Shown in pieces: positions 24,386 to 34,469 of a stretch of 64,000 nucleotides of DNA (position 1 is its first letter; each line of letters opens with the position of its first letter). The position numbers and the translations under genes are program-made. The stretch is from Ideonella sp. GTDB taxonomy: Bacteria; Pseudomonadota; Gammaproteobacteria; Burkholderiales; Burkholderiaceae_C. Below the pieces are notes generated by a model. That model saw only the letters and a program-made list of their open reading frames with translations, ran no database searches and had not been told where the DNA came from. The stretch lies in NCBI GenBank assembly GCA_016721465.1, contig JADKIA010000009.1:124001-188000 (forward strand), written 5' to 3'.

Positions 24386-24775
24386 TCAGCGCTGGCGCTT
24401 CTTCTTCGCCGCGACCTTGGGCATCGGTGGGCTCACCTGGATCTGGCCATCCGCACCCAGCTCGGCGTAGCGGTGGCCCTCGGCCGAAAAGGCCTCGGCC
24501 AGGTTCAGCGTGGCCAGCGTGGCGGCCAGGCGTTCATCCCAATGGGTGCGCACCACCGCCTGCTCCTGCACGCCCAGGCCGTCGTACGGCGCATCGCCAC
24601 GCAGCACCGCCTGCACCTGGGCCACGCTCACCTGCGGGCTGCGCTCCAGCTCGCGCCCCAAGCGGGCCCAGTGGCTCACCTGCTCGGCCACGCTGCGGCT
24701 CATGGTTTGCGCAGCGTCGCGCGCGGCCGCGGCCAGTTCACGGTCCAGGCGGATGGGGGCGGCGGCAGTGGCCAT
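24386..24775 (-). CDS. ParD-like antitoxin
   Basis: A 129-residue protein resembling the ParD-like antitoxin family (PF11903 type). The N-terminal part, IRLDRELAAAARDAAQTMSRSVAEQVSHWARLGRELE, is the typical ribbon/helix DNA-binding start that recognises an operator, and the C-terminal tail is basic (AAKKKRQR). It precedes the zeta-like kinase gene with a 10-bp gap, and a GTAGCA/TGCTAC palindrome lies just upstream of its start, consistent with autorepression. The ATG at 24775 is preceded by AAAGGTG. Confidence 0.78.
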   Translation of the reverse strand: MATAAAPIRLDRELAAAARDAAQTMSRSVAEQVSHWARLGRELERSPQVSVAQVQAVLRGDAPYDGLGVQEQAVVRTHWDERLAATLATLNLAEAFSAEGHRYAELGADGQIQVSPPMPKVAAKKKRQR

Positions 24776-24797
24776 GGTGGCACCTTTCGGCAGATCA

Positions 24798-24812
24798 GTA
24801 GCAATATGCTAC
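24798..24812. promoter_or_regulatory. Palindromic operator upstream of toxin-antitoxin genes
   Basis: GTAGCA-ATA-TGCTAC, six-base perfect arms with a 3-base spacer, 23 bp upstream of the antitoxin ATG. The segment is locally AT-rich against a very GC-rich background and overlaps where a -10 element would lie. It is a probable autoregulatory site for the ParD-like protein. Confidence 0.5.
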
Positions 24813-24892
24813 AGCAATTCGGTTGGCGTGTTGCAGACCACGCGCATGCGCTGTGGCGCGATCGCAGGATCACGAGCGAGCAAACGGCCCCA

Positions 24893-27166
<2,274 letters not shown>

Positions 27167-27380
27167 CAGCGGTTTGGGTGCGGCGCTGGGCGGTAACGCA
27201 GGCGCTGCAAGCGGGGTAGGCGGCACGGTGGGGATGGGCAAAGCAGACGGGCTGGCGATTGTCCACCGCGGCACCCCGCCGCGCACCGGATGTTGGCAAT
27301 TGGCGCCCGGGCCACGCGAGGCAGGCACCGCCTCGGGATAATCGCGCTCCGCCTCCCGCCGCCGCCTGGCCCTGCCGACC

Positions 27381-27728
27381 ATGTCCGACGCCCCCGAACG
27401 CTGGTCCCGCGATGCCGGGGCTGCCGACATCGCCACGCTGACCATTCCCGCCAGCGCGCAGCGCCGGCGCGTGTTCGAGATCGACGTGCGCTTCGTGGTG
27501 CGCACGACCGCCGAAGCATCCGACCCCTGGCACGAGCTGACGGTCGAGCTCGACGGCAAGCGCCAGTGGCAGCGCCGCATCCCCACCAGCAACCTGGGCT
27601 CGACCGACACGCTGGACTACCGCTGCCGCGCCGACCTCGGCGTGGGCCAGGCCTTGCGGGTGCGCGCCCTCGCCAAGGTGGGTGCTGCCGCCCGCGTCAA
27701 GCTGGCCATCGCGGCCGAGGAGCAATGA
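27381..27728 (+). CDS. Conserved hypothetical protein upstream of DUF938 methyltransferase
   Basis: A 115-residue protein I do not recognise. The sequence suggests an all-beta fold with alternating hydrophobic strands (RRVFEIDVRFVVRTT, WHELTVELDGKRQWQRRI, ALRVRALAKV). There is no signal peptide, cysteine or membrane helix. The stop overlaps the next start (ATGA at 27725-27728), so it is translationally coupled to the DUF938 methyltransferase, which is also evidence that it is a real gene. The start at 27381 is the first ATG in an open frame, about 140-215 bp from the divergent ygiQ start. Confidence 0.65.
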   Translation: MSDAPERWSRDAGAADIATLTIPASAQRRRVFEIDVRFVVRTTAEASDPWHELTVELDGKRQWQRRIPTSNLGSTDTLDYRCRADLGVGQALRVRALAKVGAAARVKLAIAAEEQ

Positions 27729-28354
27729 ACCCCGTGGACCCACAAAGCCTGCCCTTCAGCGCCGCCTCCGAGCGCAACAGGGCGCCCATCCTTGCCGTGC
27801 TGCGCGCGGTGTTGGCGCCGCGGGCCCGCGTGCTGGAGATCGCCAGCGGCACCGGCCAGCACGCCGAGCACTTCAGCACCGAATGCCCAGGCTGGACCTG
27901 GCAGCCCACCGATGTGCAGGCCCAGGCGCTGCCGGCCATCGCCCAGCGCTGTGCGAGATTGCCGCAGGTGCAGGCCCCTGTTCTGCTCGATGTGTTGACG
28001 CCGGCCTGGCCGTTGCCTGCGCGCGCCTTTGACGCGATCTACTGCGCCAACCTGCTGCACATCTCGCCCTGGGCCACCTGCGCGGCGCTGATGCAGGGCG
28101 CTGCGCGCCACCTTGTTCCGGGTGGCGCCTTGGTGCTCTACGGCCCTTACCGGGTGGATGGCGAGCCTCTGGCCGAAGGCAACCGCGCCTTTGATGTCGA
28201 CCTGCGTGCACGCAACCCGCAATGGGGCTTGCGTGCGTTGGCCGAGGTGGTGCTGGCAGCCGAGGCGGCCGGGCTCGCCTTCGAGCGGCGCTTCGACCTG
28301 CCGGCCAACAACCTGGCGCTGGTCTACCGGCTGCGCGCGCCGGCGCCGCGCTGA
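27725..28354 (+). CDS. DUF938 family SAM-dependent methyltransferase
   Basis: A 209-residue class I methyltransferase-like protein of the DUF938 family. Motif I is RVLEIASGTGQHAEHF near residue 38, the acidic region is WQPTDVQAQALPAI, and the family signature AIYCANLLHISPWATCAALM plus LVLYGPYRVDGE follow. The C-terminal RFDLPANNLALVYR is also typical. No substrate is known for the family. The start ATG at 27725 overlaps the preceding hypothetical gene's stop, and the stop lies 6 bp from that of the convergent TAXI gene. Confidence 0.88.
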   Translation: MNPVDPQSLPFSAASERNRAPILAVLRAVLAPRARVLEIASGTGQHAEHFSTECPGWTWQPTDVQAQALPAIAQRCARLPQVQAPVLLDVLTPAWPLPARAFDAIYCANLLHISPWATCAALMQGAARHLVPGGALVLYGPYRVDGEPLAEGNRAFDVDLRARNPQWGLRALAEVVLAAEAAGLAFERRFDLPANNLALVYRLRAPAPR

Positions 28355-28360
28355 TCGGGC

Positions 28361-29731
28361 TCAGCCGGGTCCCGCGGCCCCCGCCTTGAGTCGGGCGCGC
28401 ACCATCTCGATGTGGCCACGCAGGGCGTACAACTCGTCGGCATAGGACAGCGGCACCGTCACCCGGCCCACATGGGCCTCGATCTCGTCCAGCTCGCTCG
28501 ACAATTCGTGCGCCGGCCGCTGCCCGATGGCCGCTTCCACACCCCGCAGCTGCCCGTACCAGCGGAACACCCGCGAGCGGATGCGGAACTGGTACAGCGG
28601 CGGCACCACGCGGCCCAGCGGGATCAGCACGGCCACGATGGAGATGAGCACCACCCACATGCGATCGAACAGGTTGGCAAACCAGAAAGGCAGGTAGCGC
28701 TGCAGCCAGGGCGGCCCGCTGCGGTAGTAACGCTCGGCCTCGGCGGACAGCGCGAACTCGCTGTTGCCGGTGTTGGGAAAGTCGCCTTTGTGCTGGAACC
28801 AGCCGGGCCCGCCATGCACCTCGTGCGCGGTCTGCACCAACAGCTGCACCAGCGCCGGGTGGGTGCTGCGACGGGCCACCAGCATGGCCGTGGGCGCCAC
28901 CAGGTGCGCGTCCTGCGGCGGAAGGTCCAGCGCCAGGTCGACGATGCCACGTGGCAGTACCACGGGGCTGAGGAAAGGGAAGCGGCGCGCGTAGGCGTCG
29001 GCCTGCGCAAAATCGAACAGCCGGATGCCCGGCGTGCGCAGCAGCATCTGCACCATCAGCGACTCGGGGGCCGAGGCGAACACCAGCGCGTCGAGTTGAC
29101 CGCCCAGCAGGTTCACCACCGCCGGGGTGGCCTCGCTGCGCGACAAGGTCATCGACTCGGGCAACAGGCCGTTGGCCTCGAAGAAGCGGCCCATCAGATT
29201 GGGTGCGCCGCTGCCCGGGGCGCCAATGCTCACCCGCCAACCGGGCAGCTGCGACAGGCGGACGAGGGCATCCGCTTTGATCAAGCGTTGGGCACTGTCG
29301 ACGCGATAGAACAGCCAGACGGGCTCATGGAACAGGCTGCCCAGGCTCAGCAGCGAAGTGTCCGGATCCGCGTCGGCGCGTGGCGCGGGGTCGGCACCCC
29401 CTTGGATGAAGGCCACGTCCACGCCCGAGCCGGGCTGGCGCAGCAGTGCCAGGTTTTCCGCCGCGCCCTCGGTGCTGCGCAGTTCCACCGTGATGCCGTG
29501 GCGCTGGAGCGCGTGCGCATAGCGCTGGCCGAATTCGGCGTAGGCGCTGCGCGGCGCACCCGTGGCCAGCACCACGCGCGGCGGCGGGGCGGGGTCGAGC
29601 ACCCAGTAGGCCAGCGCCAGCAGCACCAGCGCGATCAAAACGAAAGGACCTGCGGTGACGGCCAGATCGCGCGCCGACAGCAGGGTGTGCTGCACTGCGC
29701 GCTGGATCGGTGGAGGCAAGGCGCTCGACAT
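28361..29731 (-). CDS. TAXI-type solute-binding protein with two membrane anchors
   Basis: A 456-residue protein. The N-terminal helix at about residues 24-46 (GPFVLIALVLLALAYWVL) anchors a TAXI/NMT1-type periplasmic binding domain (VVLATGAPRSAYAEFGQRYA, VDVAFIQGGADPA, MGRFFEANGLLPE). A second helix at about 368-388 (WVVLISIVAVLIPLGRVVPP) is followed by a cytoplasmic helical tail of about 65 residues. Ordinary TAXI proteins are soluble and pair with a TRAP permease; here neither the solubility nor a permease gene is present, so a sensing or scaffold role is possible. It follows the phasin-like gene on the same strand after a strong hairpin. Confidence 0.8.
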   Translation of the reverse strand: MSSALPPPIQRAVQHTLLSARDLAVTAGPFVLIALVLLALAYWVLDPAPPPRVVLATGAPRSAYAEFGQRYAHALQRHGITVELRSTEGAAENLALLRQPGSGVDVAFIQGGADPAPRADADPDTSLLSLGSLFHEPVWLFYRVDSAQRLIKADALVRLSQLPGWRVSIGAPGSGAPNLMGRFFEANGLLPESMTLSRSEATPAVVNLLGGQLDALVFASAPESLMVQMLLRTPGIRLFDFAQADAYARRFPFLSPVVLPRGIVDLALDLPPQDAHLVAPTAMLVARRSTHPALVQLLVQTAHEVHGGPGWFQHKGDFPNTGNSEFALSAEAERYYRSGPPWLQRYLPFWFANLFDRMWVVLISIVAVLIPLGRVVPPLYQFRIRSRVFRWYGQLRGVEAAIGQRPAHELSSELDEIEAHVGRVTVPLSYADELYALRGHIEMVRARLKAGAAGPG

Positions 29732-29762
29732 GCGCCGACGATACCCGAGCCTGAAACGAGCA

Positions 29763-29788
29763 ACGGCCGCGTTTCAAGGCGCGGCCGT
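29763..29788 (-). terminator. Stem-loop after phasin-like gene
   Basis: ACGGCCGCG and CGCGGCCGT (29763-29771 and 29780-29788) form a perfect 9-bp GC-rich stem with an 8-base loop, located between the phasin-like stop and the TAXI start. On the minus strand it is followed by TGCTCGTTTC, a weak T-rich tail. It is a probable terminator. A second, weaker GCCCGG/CCGGGC hairpin lies beside it at about 29796-29815. Confidence 0.55.
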
Positions 29789-29820
29789 CTCGTCGGGCCC
29801 GGCACGTGGCCGGGCAGTGC

Positions 29821-30510
29821 TCAGGCGGCCAGCTTGCGCTTGGCGCGCGGGGCAGCCTTCTTCGGGGCGGCGGCGCGCGCGGCGGCCTTGGCCTGGCTCA
29901 CCACTTTGGCGGTTTGGGCCTTCACCTGGCCCTTCACCTGACGCGTGGCGCGGGTGGCGGTCTTGCCCGCCTTGGCGGCCACGTCGCTGACCATGTCGAC
30001 CACCTCGGTCGAGGCCTTGGTGCTGGCGCGGGTGGCGCGCTTGACCACGCCTTCACCCTTGGCGGCGTTCGACAGCGCCTTGGCGCCATCCACCAACTTG
30101 CCAGACACCGTGAGGCCCATCTTGGCCACCGGCAGGCTCAGGCGGGCGGCGGTCTGCAGGCCATTGGCCAGCGTCGGGTTGGCCACGCCATCGGCGAAGT
30201 CGGCCACCTTGCTGACCTGGCGCACGACACCGTCGGTGCCCAGATCCACGACCTGCTCGGTGCGGGTGGACACCTGGTCGATGCCCTTGAACATGGCGTC
30301 GGACATGCGGCCGCGCAGACCCACCATGGCGTCGACCACTTGCGGCACGAGCTTGGCCGTGCGGGTGTCGATGTTCTTTTCGAGGCCGGCGTTCACGGCG
30401 GTGATCAGGCGGCGGCTGCCCAGGCGGTAGGCGCGCGTGGCCTGGTTGGCGGCGGCGCGGTAGTTCTCGATGGTGGCCAGCGTCACGCTGCGCAGGGATT
30501 CGGTCTTCAT
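29821..30510 (-). CDS. Phasin-like protein with histone-H1-like basic tail
   Basis: A 229-residue protein. The first ~150 residues are amphipathic helices in a phasin-like style (VTLATIENYRAAANQATRAY, VVDAMVGLRGRMSDAMFKGI, ANGLQTAARLSLPVAKMG). The last ~70 are Ala/Lys/Thr-rich and strongly basic (VKGQVKAQTAKVVSQAKAAA, then PKKAAPRAKRKLAA), like bacterial histone-H1 tails. This combination recalls PhaM-type proteins that link polyhydroxyalkanoate granules to the nucleoid, but no pha gene is nearby and the resemblance is of composition only. The ATG at 30510 was chosen for its AGAGGAG site. Confidence 0.6.
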   Translation of the reverse strand: MKTESLRSVTLATIENYRAAANQATRAYRLGSRRLITAVNAGLEKNIDTRTAKLVPQVVDAMVGLRGRMSDAMFKGIDQVSTRTEQVVDLGTDGVVRQVSKVADFADGVANPTLANGLQTAARLSLPVAKMGLTVSGKLVDGAKALSNAAKGEGVVKRATRASTKASTEVVDMVSDVAAKAGKTATRATRQVKGQVKAQTAKVVSQAKAAARAAAPKKAAPRAKRKLAA

Positions 30511-30811
30511 GGGGTACTCCTCTGAGGATGTCGGGTGTGGCAAGGTCTTCGAACTCATCGTTGCCGGGGCTTCGAGTGCTCGTCAGGCGACGCTCACTTT
30601 GCCGGCATGACAGGAGTGTCTCGTTCAGGCTCTAGGGAGCGAAACCCAATGCGGCCGAAAAAGCTAGGGTGTGCACTCCAGTGCGAGGCGCTTGAGCGCG
30701 GCAGCCTGCTGGTCGAGACGGTTTTGCGCAGTCGGCGGATGAGCATCTGGCAACATCGCAGTCGGTTGCCGAACGCGGCACCACGTGCGACCACCCTCCA
30801 GGAGCCTGCCC
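30511..30811. other. Intergenic region between divergent genes
   Basis: About 300 bp between the divergent phasin-like and methyltransferase genes. I see no convincing coding sequence, RNA gene or consensus promoter. It presumably holds the two divergent promoters. Confidence 0.5.
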
Positions 30812-31690
30812 ATGAACCGCCGTCCGAGCCTGTGGCGAACCGCCAGCCTGGTGTTGACGCTGTCGTCGCTGGCCGCCTGCACCACTGGCCCGATTGCGGC
30901 GCCCGAACTGTCCGCACAACGCGCGGCCGAGATCCTGGCCAGCCCCGACCGCACACCGGCCGACCGCAGCAACGACCTGCGCCGCAAGCCCGGGGCCCTG
31001 CTGCCCTTCATCGGCCCGCGCCCGGGCATGGTGGCGCTGGACGTGAGCGCGGGGGGCGGCTACACCACCGAGCTGCTGGCCCGCGCCATCGGCCCCACCG
31101 GCAAGGTTTACGGCCAGAGCCAGCCGCGCGATCCGGGCCGCCCGCTGCCGGCCCCGGCCGCACCCGAGGGCAACAGCCACCCCAGTGCCACGCCGTCGCC
31201 GGTGCTGGCGGCACCGCCGACCGCGCCGCGCCCGTCCGCCGTGGCGCTGGCCGAGCGCGAGCAGCGCCTGCGCAGCGCCCAGGTGCCGGCCGCGCCGATC
31301 GTGGCCGTGGCCCAGCGCTTCGACAACCCCGTGCCGGCAGAGCTGGCCGATGGGCGCGTGGACCTGGTGACGCTGATGTTCAACTACCACGACCTGGGCC
31401 ACATGGGTGTGGACCGCGCCGCGATGAACCGCGCGCTGTTCAAGGCCCTCAAGCCCGGCGGCCTCTACGTGATCGGTGACCATGCCGGGCGGCCAGGCAC
31501 CGGCATCTCGGAGGCGGGCACGCTGCACCGCGTTGAAGAAGCCTTCCTGCGCGCCGAGGTGCAGGCCGCCGGCTTCAGGTTCCTGGCCTCGGCAGACTTC
31601 CTGCGCAACCCGAACGACCCGCGCGACAAGAACACCCCGAATCCGCCGCAGCCCAAGGACGAGTTCGTGCTGAAGTTCGTCAAACCATGA
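30812..31690 (+). CDS. Lipoprotein-type class I methyltransferase (COG4798-like)
   Basis: A 292-residue protein with a lipoprotein signal (SLVLTLSSLAACTTG, lipid-modified Cys near residue 23), so it is exported, which is unusual for an SAM-dependent fold. After it come a helical segment (AAEILASPDRTPADRSNDLRR), a motif-I-like MVALDVSAGGGYTTELLARA and later motifs VDLVTLMFNYHDLGHMG and KALKPGGLYVIGDHAG. A Pro/Ala-rich insert of about 45 residues (roughly 115-160) separates motif I from the next block. The family is annotated as predicted methyltransferases, but SAM is not expected in the periplasm, so the reaction is doubtful. The ATG at 30812 has AGGAG upstream. Confidence 0.8.
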   Translation: MNRRPSLWRTASLVLTLSSLAACTTGPIAAPELSAQRAAEILASPDRTPADRSNDLRRKPGALLPFIGPRPGMVALDVSAGGGYTTELLARAIGPTGKVYGQSQPRDPGRPLPAPAAPEGNSHPSATPSPVLAAPPTAPRPSAVALAEREQRLRSAQVPAAPIVAVAQRFDNPVPAELADGRVDLVTLMFNYHDLGHMGVDRAAMNRALFKALKPGGLYVIGDHAGRPGTGISEAGTLHRVEEAFLRAEVQAAGFRFLASADFLRNPNDPRDKNTPNPPQPKDEFVLKFVKP

Positions 31691-31779
31691 AATGAGGCCC
31701 CCGGCAGCGCCGGTTCCGTGGCGGCCGTTGGCCCCGGTCCTGATGACGCCTGAAGCAGCATGAAAAGTCAGCGTCCGAC

Positions 31780-32979
31780 GTGAGCACCACCGAGATCTTC
31801 CTGATCGCCATGGCGATCATCTTCAGCGTGCCCTACCTGGTTTGGCGGCTGGGGCGCACCGAGTATTTCGCACCGCTGGTGGTGGTGCAGATCATCACCG
31901 GCATCCTGCTCGGCCCGGGGGTGCTGGGCAAGGCGTTTCCCGACTACTACCAGTTCGTGTTCAGCGCACCGGTGGTGCAGTCGCTCAACGGCATTGCCTG
32001 GTGGGCGGTGATGGTGTTCGTGTGGATCGCCGGCATCGAGCTCGACCTGAAGGCTGCCTGGCAACACCGTCGCGAGAGCGGCATCACCGCCGGCCTGGCG
32101 CTGGGCACACCGCTGCTGTGCGGCTGCCTGGCCGCGCTGGGCATGCTGGGCACGTCAGGCTGGATGGGGCCCAAGGCGCAGCCCTGGCAGTTCGTGGCGG
32201 GCGTGGGCATGTCCTGCGCGGTGACGGCGCTGCCCATCCTGATCCTGCTGATGGAAAAGCTGGCGATCCTGCGCCAACCCATCGGCCAACGCATCCTGCG
32301 TTACGCCAGCCTGGACGACGTGGCCATCTGGGGCGTGCTGGCGCTGATCCTGATGGACTGGCAGCGGGTGGGCAAGCAGCTGGTCTTCCTGGCCGGGTTT
32401 GCGCTGCTGACCTGGTTGTTCCGCAAGCTGATGGCCTGGATGCCCGAACGCGACCGCTGGTACGTGGGCCTGATCTGGCTGGCCGTGTGCGCCTTCGGGG
32501 CGGACTGGTCGGGCCTGCATTTCATGGTGGGCGCCTTCCTGGCGGGTGCGGTGATGGACTCGGACTGGTTCGACCAGACGCAGATGGACCTGCTGCGCCA
32601 CCATGTGCTGCTGGTGGTGATGCCGGTGTTCTTCCTGAGCACCGGCCTGCGCACCAACTGGGCCCTGGGCGGCGTGGTGGTGTTCGTGGCCGCCGGTGTG
32701 CTGCTGGTGGCCTCGGTGGCCGGCAAGCTGGTGGGACTGCAACTGGCCGGCTGGGCACTGAAGTGGCAGCCGGGTGAGGCTTCGATCATCGGCTGGCTGT
32801 TGCAGACCAAGGCCTTGATCATGATCATCTTCGCCAACATCCTGCTGGACAAGCAGATCATCACCAGCGAGACCTTCACCGCCCTGCTGCTGATGGCGGT
32901 GGCCAGCACCATGCTCACGGTGCCGATCGTCGCCCCCAAGCTGGCAAGGATGCGCTCGCTGATCGCCCGCGCGAACTGA
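31780..32979 (+). CDS. Cation:proton antiporter, CPA2 family
   Basis: A 399-residue integral membrane protein with about 11-12 helices, of the KefB/NapA-like CPA2 group. Recognisable features are the early VVVQIITGILLGPGVLG, the helix AGIELDL, the unwound-helix acidic pair in YASLDDVAIWGVLAL near residue 180, and LHFMVGAFLAGAVMDSDW. The regulatory TrkA-N/RCK domain of Kef proteins is absent. It probably exchanges Na+ or K+ for protons. The start is GTG at 31780; an in-frame ATG further downstream would cut the first helix. Confidence 0.88.
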   Translation: MSTTEIFLIAMAIIFSVPYLVWRLGRTEYFAPLVVVQIITGILLGPGVLGKAFPDYYQFVFSAPVVQSLNGIAWWAVMVFVWIAGIELDLKAAWQHRRESGITAGLALGTPLLCGCLAALGMLGTSGWMGPKAQPWQFVAGVGMSCAVTALPILILLMEKLAILRQPIGQRILRYASLDDVAIWGVLALILMDWQRVGKQLVFLAGFALLTWLFRKLMAWMPERDRWYVGLIWLAVCAFGADWSGLHFMVGAFLAGAVMDSDWFDQTQMDLLRHHVLLVVMPVFFLSTGLRTNWALGGVVVFVAAGVLLVASVAGKLVGLQLAGWALKWQPGEASIIGWLLQTKALIMIIFANILLDKQIITSETFTALLLMAVASTMLTVPIVAPKLARMRSLIARAN

Positions 32980-32987
32980 GGGCGGGT

Positions 32988-33281
32988 TCAGGCCCCTTTC
33001 GGGTTGCGCCGGGCCACCCAGTAGGTGGCGCCTTCCACGCCGTAGCGCTCGCTGTGTTCCACGTTGCGGGCCAGCTCGAAGTCATCGCCCGCGCGCAGGT
33101 GGCGCGTGCTCTTGCCCACGGTGAGCCAGAGTTGGCCGTCCACCACCAGGGCCTTCACGTCGAAGGGGTGCGTGTGCGTCTGCTGCGTGCTGTGGGCGGG
33201 CCAGCGGCGCTCCAGCACCTCGTCGAAGCCTTCGGCCTTGCTGCTGGCCTCGAATTGGCGGAACGTCATTTCAGGGCTCAC
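32988..33281 (-). CDS. Small cupin-fold protein
   Basis: A 97-residue single-domain cupin. The metal-binding pattern is partly visible in HSTQQTHTHPFDVKALVVDG and the second motif region in HLRAGDDFELARNVEHSERYGVEG. The function is not assignable. The start is GTG at 33281, chosen because GGAGG lies six bases upstream; an ATG four codons later has no such site. It is convergent with the antiporter gene (8-bp gap). Confidence 0.75.
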   Translation of the reverse strand: MSPEMTFRQFEASSKAEGFDEVLERRWPAHSTQQTHTHPFDVKALVVDGQLWLTVGKSTRHLRAGDDFELARNVEHSERYGVEGATYWVARRNPKGA

Positions 33282-33400
33282 TGAAGGCCTCCATGGGGTC
33301 GGGTGAATCGGTTGAGGCGAGGTGCAGGGTACACCGCGCGGCCTGTCCCTGCTGGCCCATCGGTCTGGCTCGCGACGGGCCGCTAAACTGGAGCGCAGCC

Positions 33401-34456
33401 ATGAAGCCCAAGTCCAAGCCCCGCCATGCCGCCGCCGGCCCCCGCGCCGGCGAGGTCGTCACGCTGGACATGGTGGCCCACCGTGCCGGTGTGTCGGCCA
33501 GCACGGTCTCGCGCATCCTCAACGGAACGGCCGTGGTGGCGCAGGACAAGAAGCTCGCCGTCGAAACCGCCATCGAGCAGCTCGGCTTCGTGCCCAACCC
33601 GGTGGCACGTGGCCTGGCAGGCGGCAAGACCATGAGCGTGGGCGTGGTCACCCAATCGATCGACAGCCCCTTCTATGGCGTGGCGCTGCGCGGCATCGAG
33701 GATGAGCTGGACCACGCGGGCTACAGCGCCCTGTTCGTCAGTGGGCACTGGAACGCGGCCGAGGAAGCGCGCTGCATCGACATGCTGCGCTCGCGGCGCG
33801 TGGACGGCATCATCGTGCTCACCGGACGCCTCAGCGACCATGCGCTGCGCACCACCGCCAAGGCCCTGCCGGTGGTGGTGACCGGCCGAGACCTGAAGGC
33901 GCCCCGCCTGTTCTCATTGAATTTCGACAACGAGCTGGGCGGCCAACTGGCCACGCAGCACCTGATCGAGCTGGGCCACCGCCGCATCGCCCACATCACC
34001 GGTGACACCGCCCACCCCGACGCCGTCGACCGCCTGCGGGGCTACCGCCTCGCGCTCGAAGCCGCGGGCATCGCCTTCAACGCCGAGCTGGTGGTGCCGG
34101 GCCTGTTCCACGAGGAGAGTGGCCTGGTGGCGGCTGAACGCTTGCTGGACAGTCGCCAACGCTTCACCGCCATCTTTGCCGCCAACGACCAGATGGCGCT
34201 CGGCGCCTGCCTTGGCCTGCACCGGCGCGGCCTGCGCGTGCCGCAGGATGTGTCGGTGGTGGGCTTCGACGATCTGTCGGTGTCGCGCTATGCCTTGCCC
34301 CCGCTCACCAGCGTGCAGCACCCGGCGCGCGAAATCGGCCAGCTGGCCGCGGCGGCCATGCTGCAGATGCTGCGCGGCGAGAAGCCGACAGCCGAGGTGC
34401 CAGGTCCGCGCGTGATTGCGCGCGAGTCGAGCCGCGTGCCGGCCGGCAAGGGCTGA
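33401..34456 (+). CDS. LacI family transcriptional repressor of the beta-glucan operon
   Basis: A 351-residue LacI/GalR regulator: HTH and hinge at residues about 20-70 (VTLDMVAHRAGVSASTVSRI) followed by a periplasmic-binding-protein-like effector domain (MSVGVVTQSIDSPFYGVALR, LIELGHRRIAHITGD, FDDLSVSRYALPPLTSV). Length is typical. It precedes, across an oppositely oriented helicase gene, an ABC importer plus GH1 and GH16 operon whose promoter contains a TGAAAGCGCTTTCA palindrome, the classical LacI-family operator form, so that operon is the likely target and a glucan oligosaccharide the likely inducer. The frame stays open upstream of 33401, but homologues start near this ATG. Confidence 0.9.
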   Translation: MKPKSKPRHAAAGPRAGEVVTLDMVAHRAGVSASTVSRILNGTAVVAQDKKLAVETAIEQLGFVPNPVARGLAGGKTMSVGVVTQSIDSPFYGVALRGIEDELDHAGYSALFVSGHWNAAEEARCIDMLRSRRVDGIIVLTGRLSDHALRTTAKALPVVVTGRDLKAPRLFSLNFDNELGGQLATQHLIELGHRRIAHITGDTAHPDAVDRLRGYRLALEAAGIAFNAELVVPGLFHEESGLVAAERLLDSRQRFTAIFAANDQMALGACLGLHRRGLRVPQDVSVVGFDDLSVSRYALPPLTSVQHPAREIGQLAAAAMLQMLRGEKPTAEVPGPRVIARESSRVPAGKG

Positions 34457-34469
34457 GACGGTCGACTGG

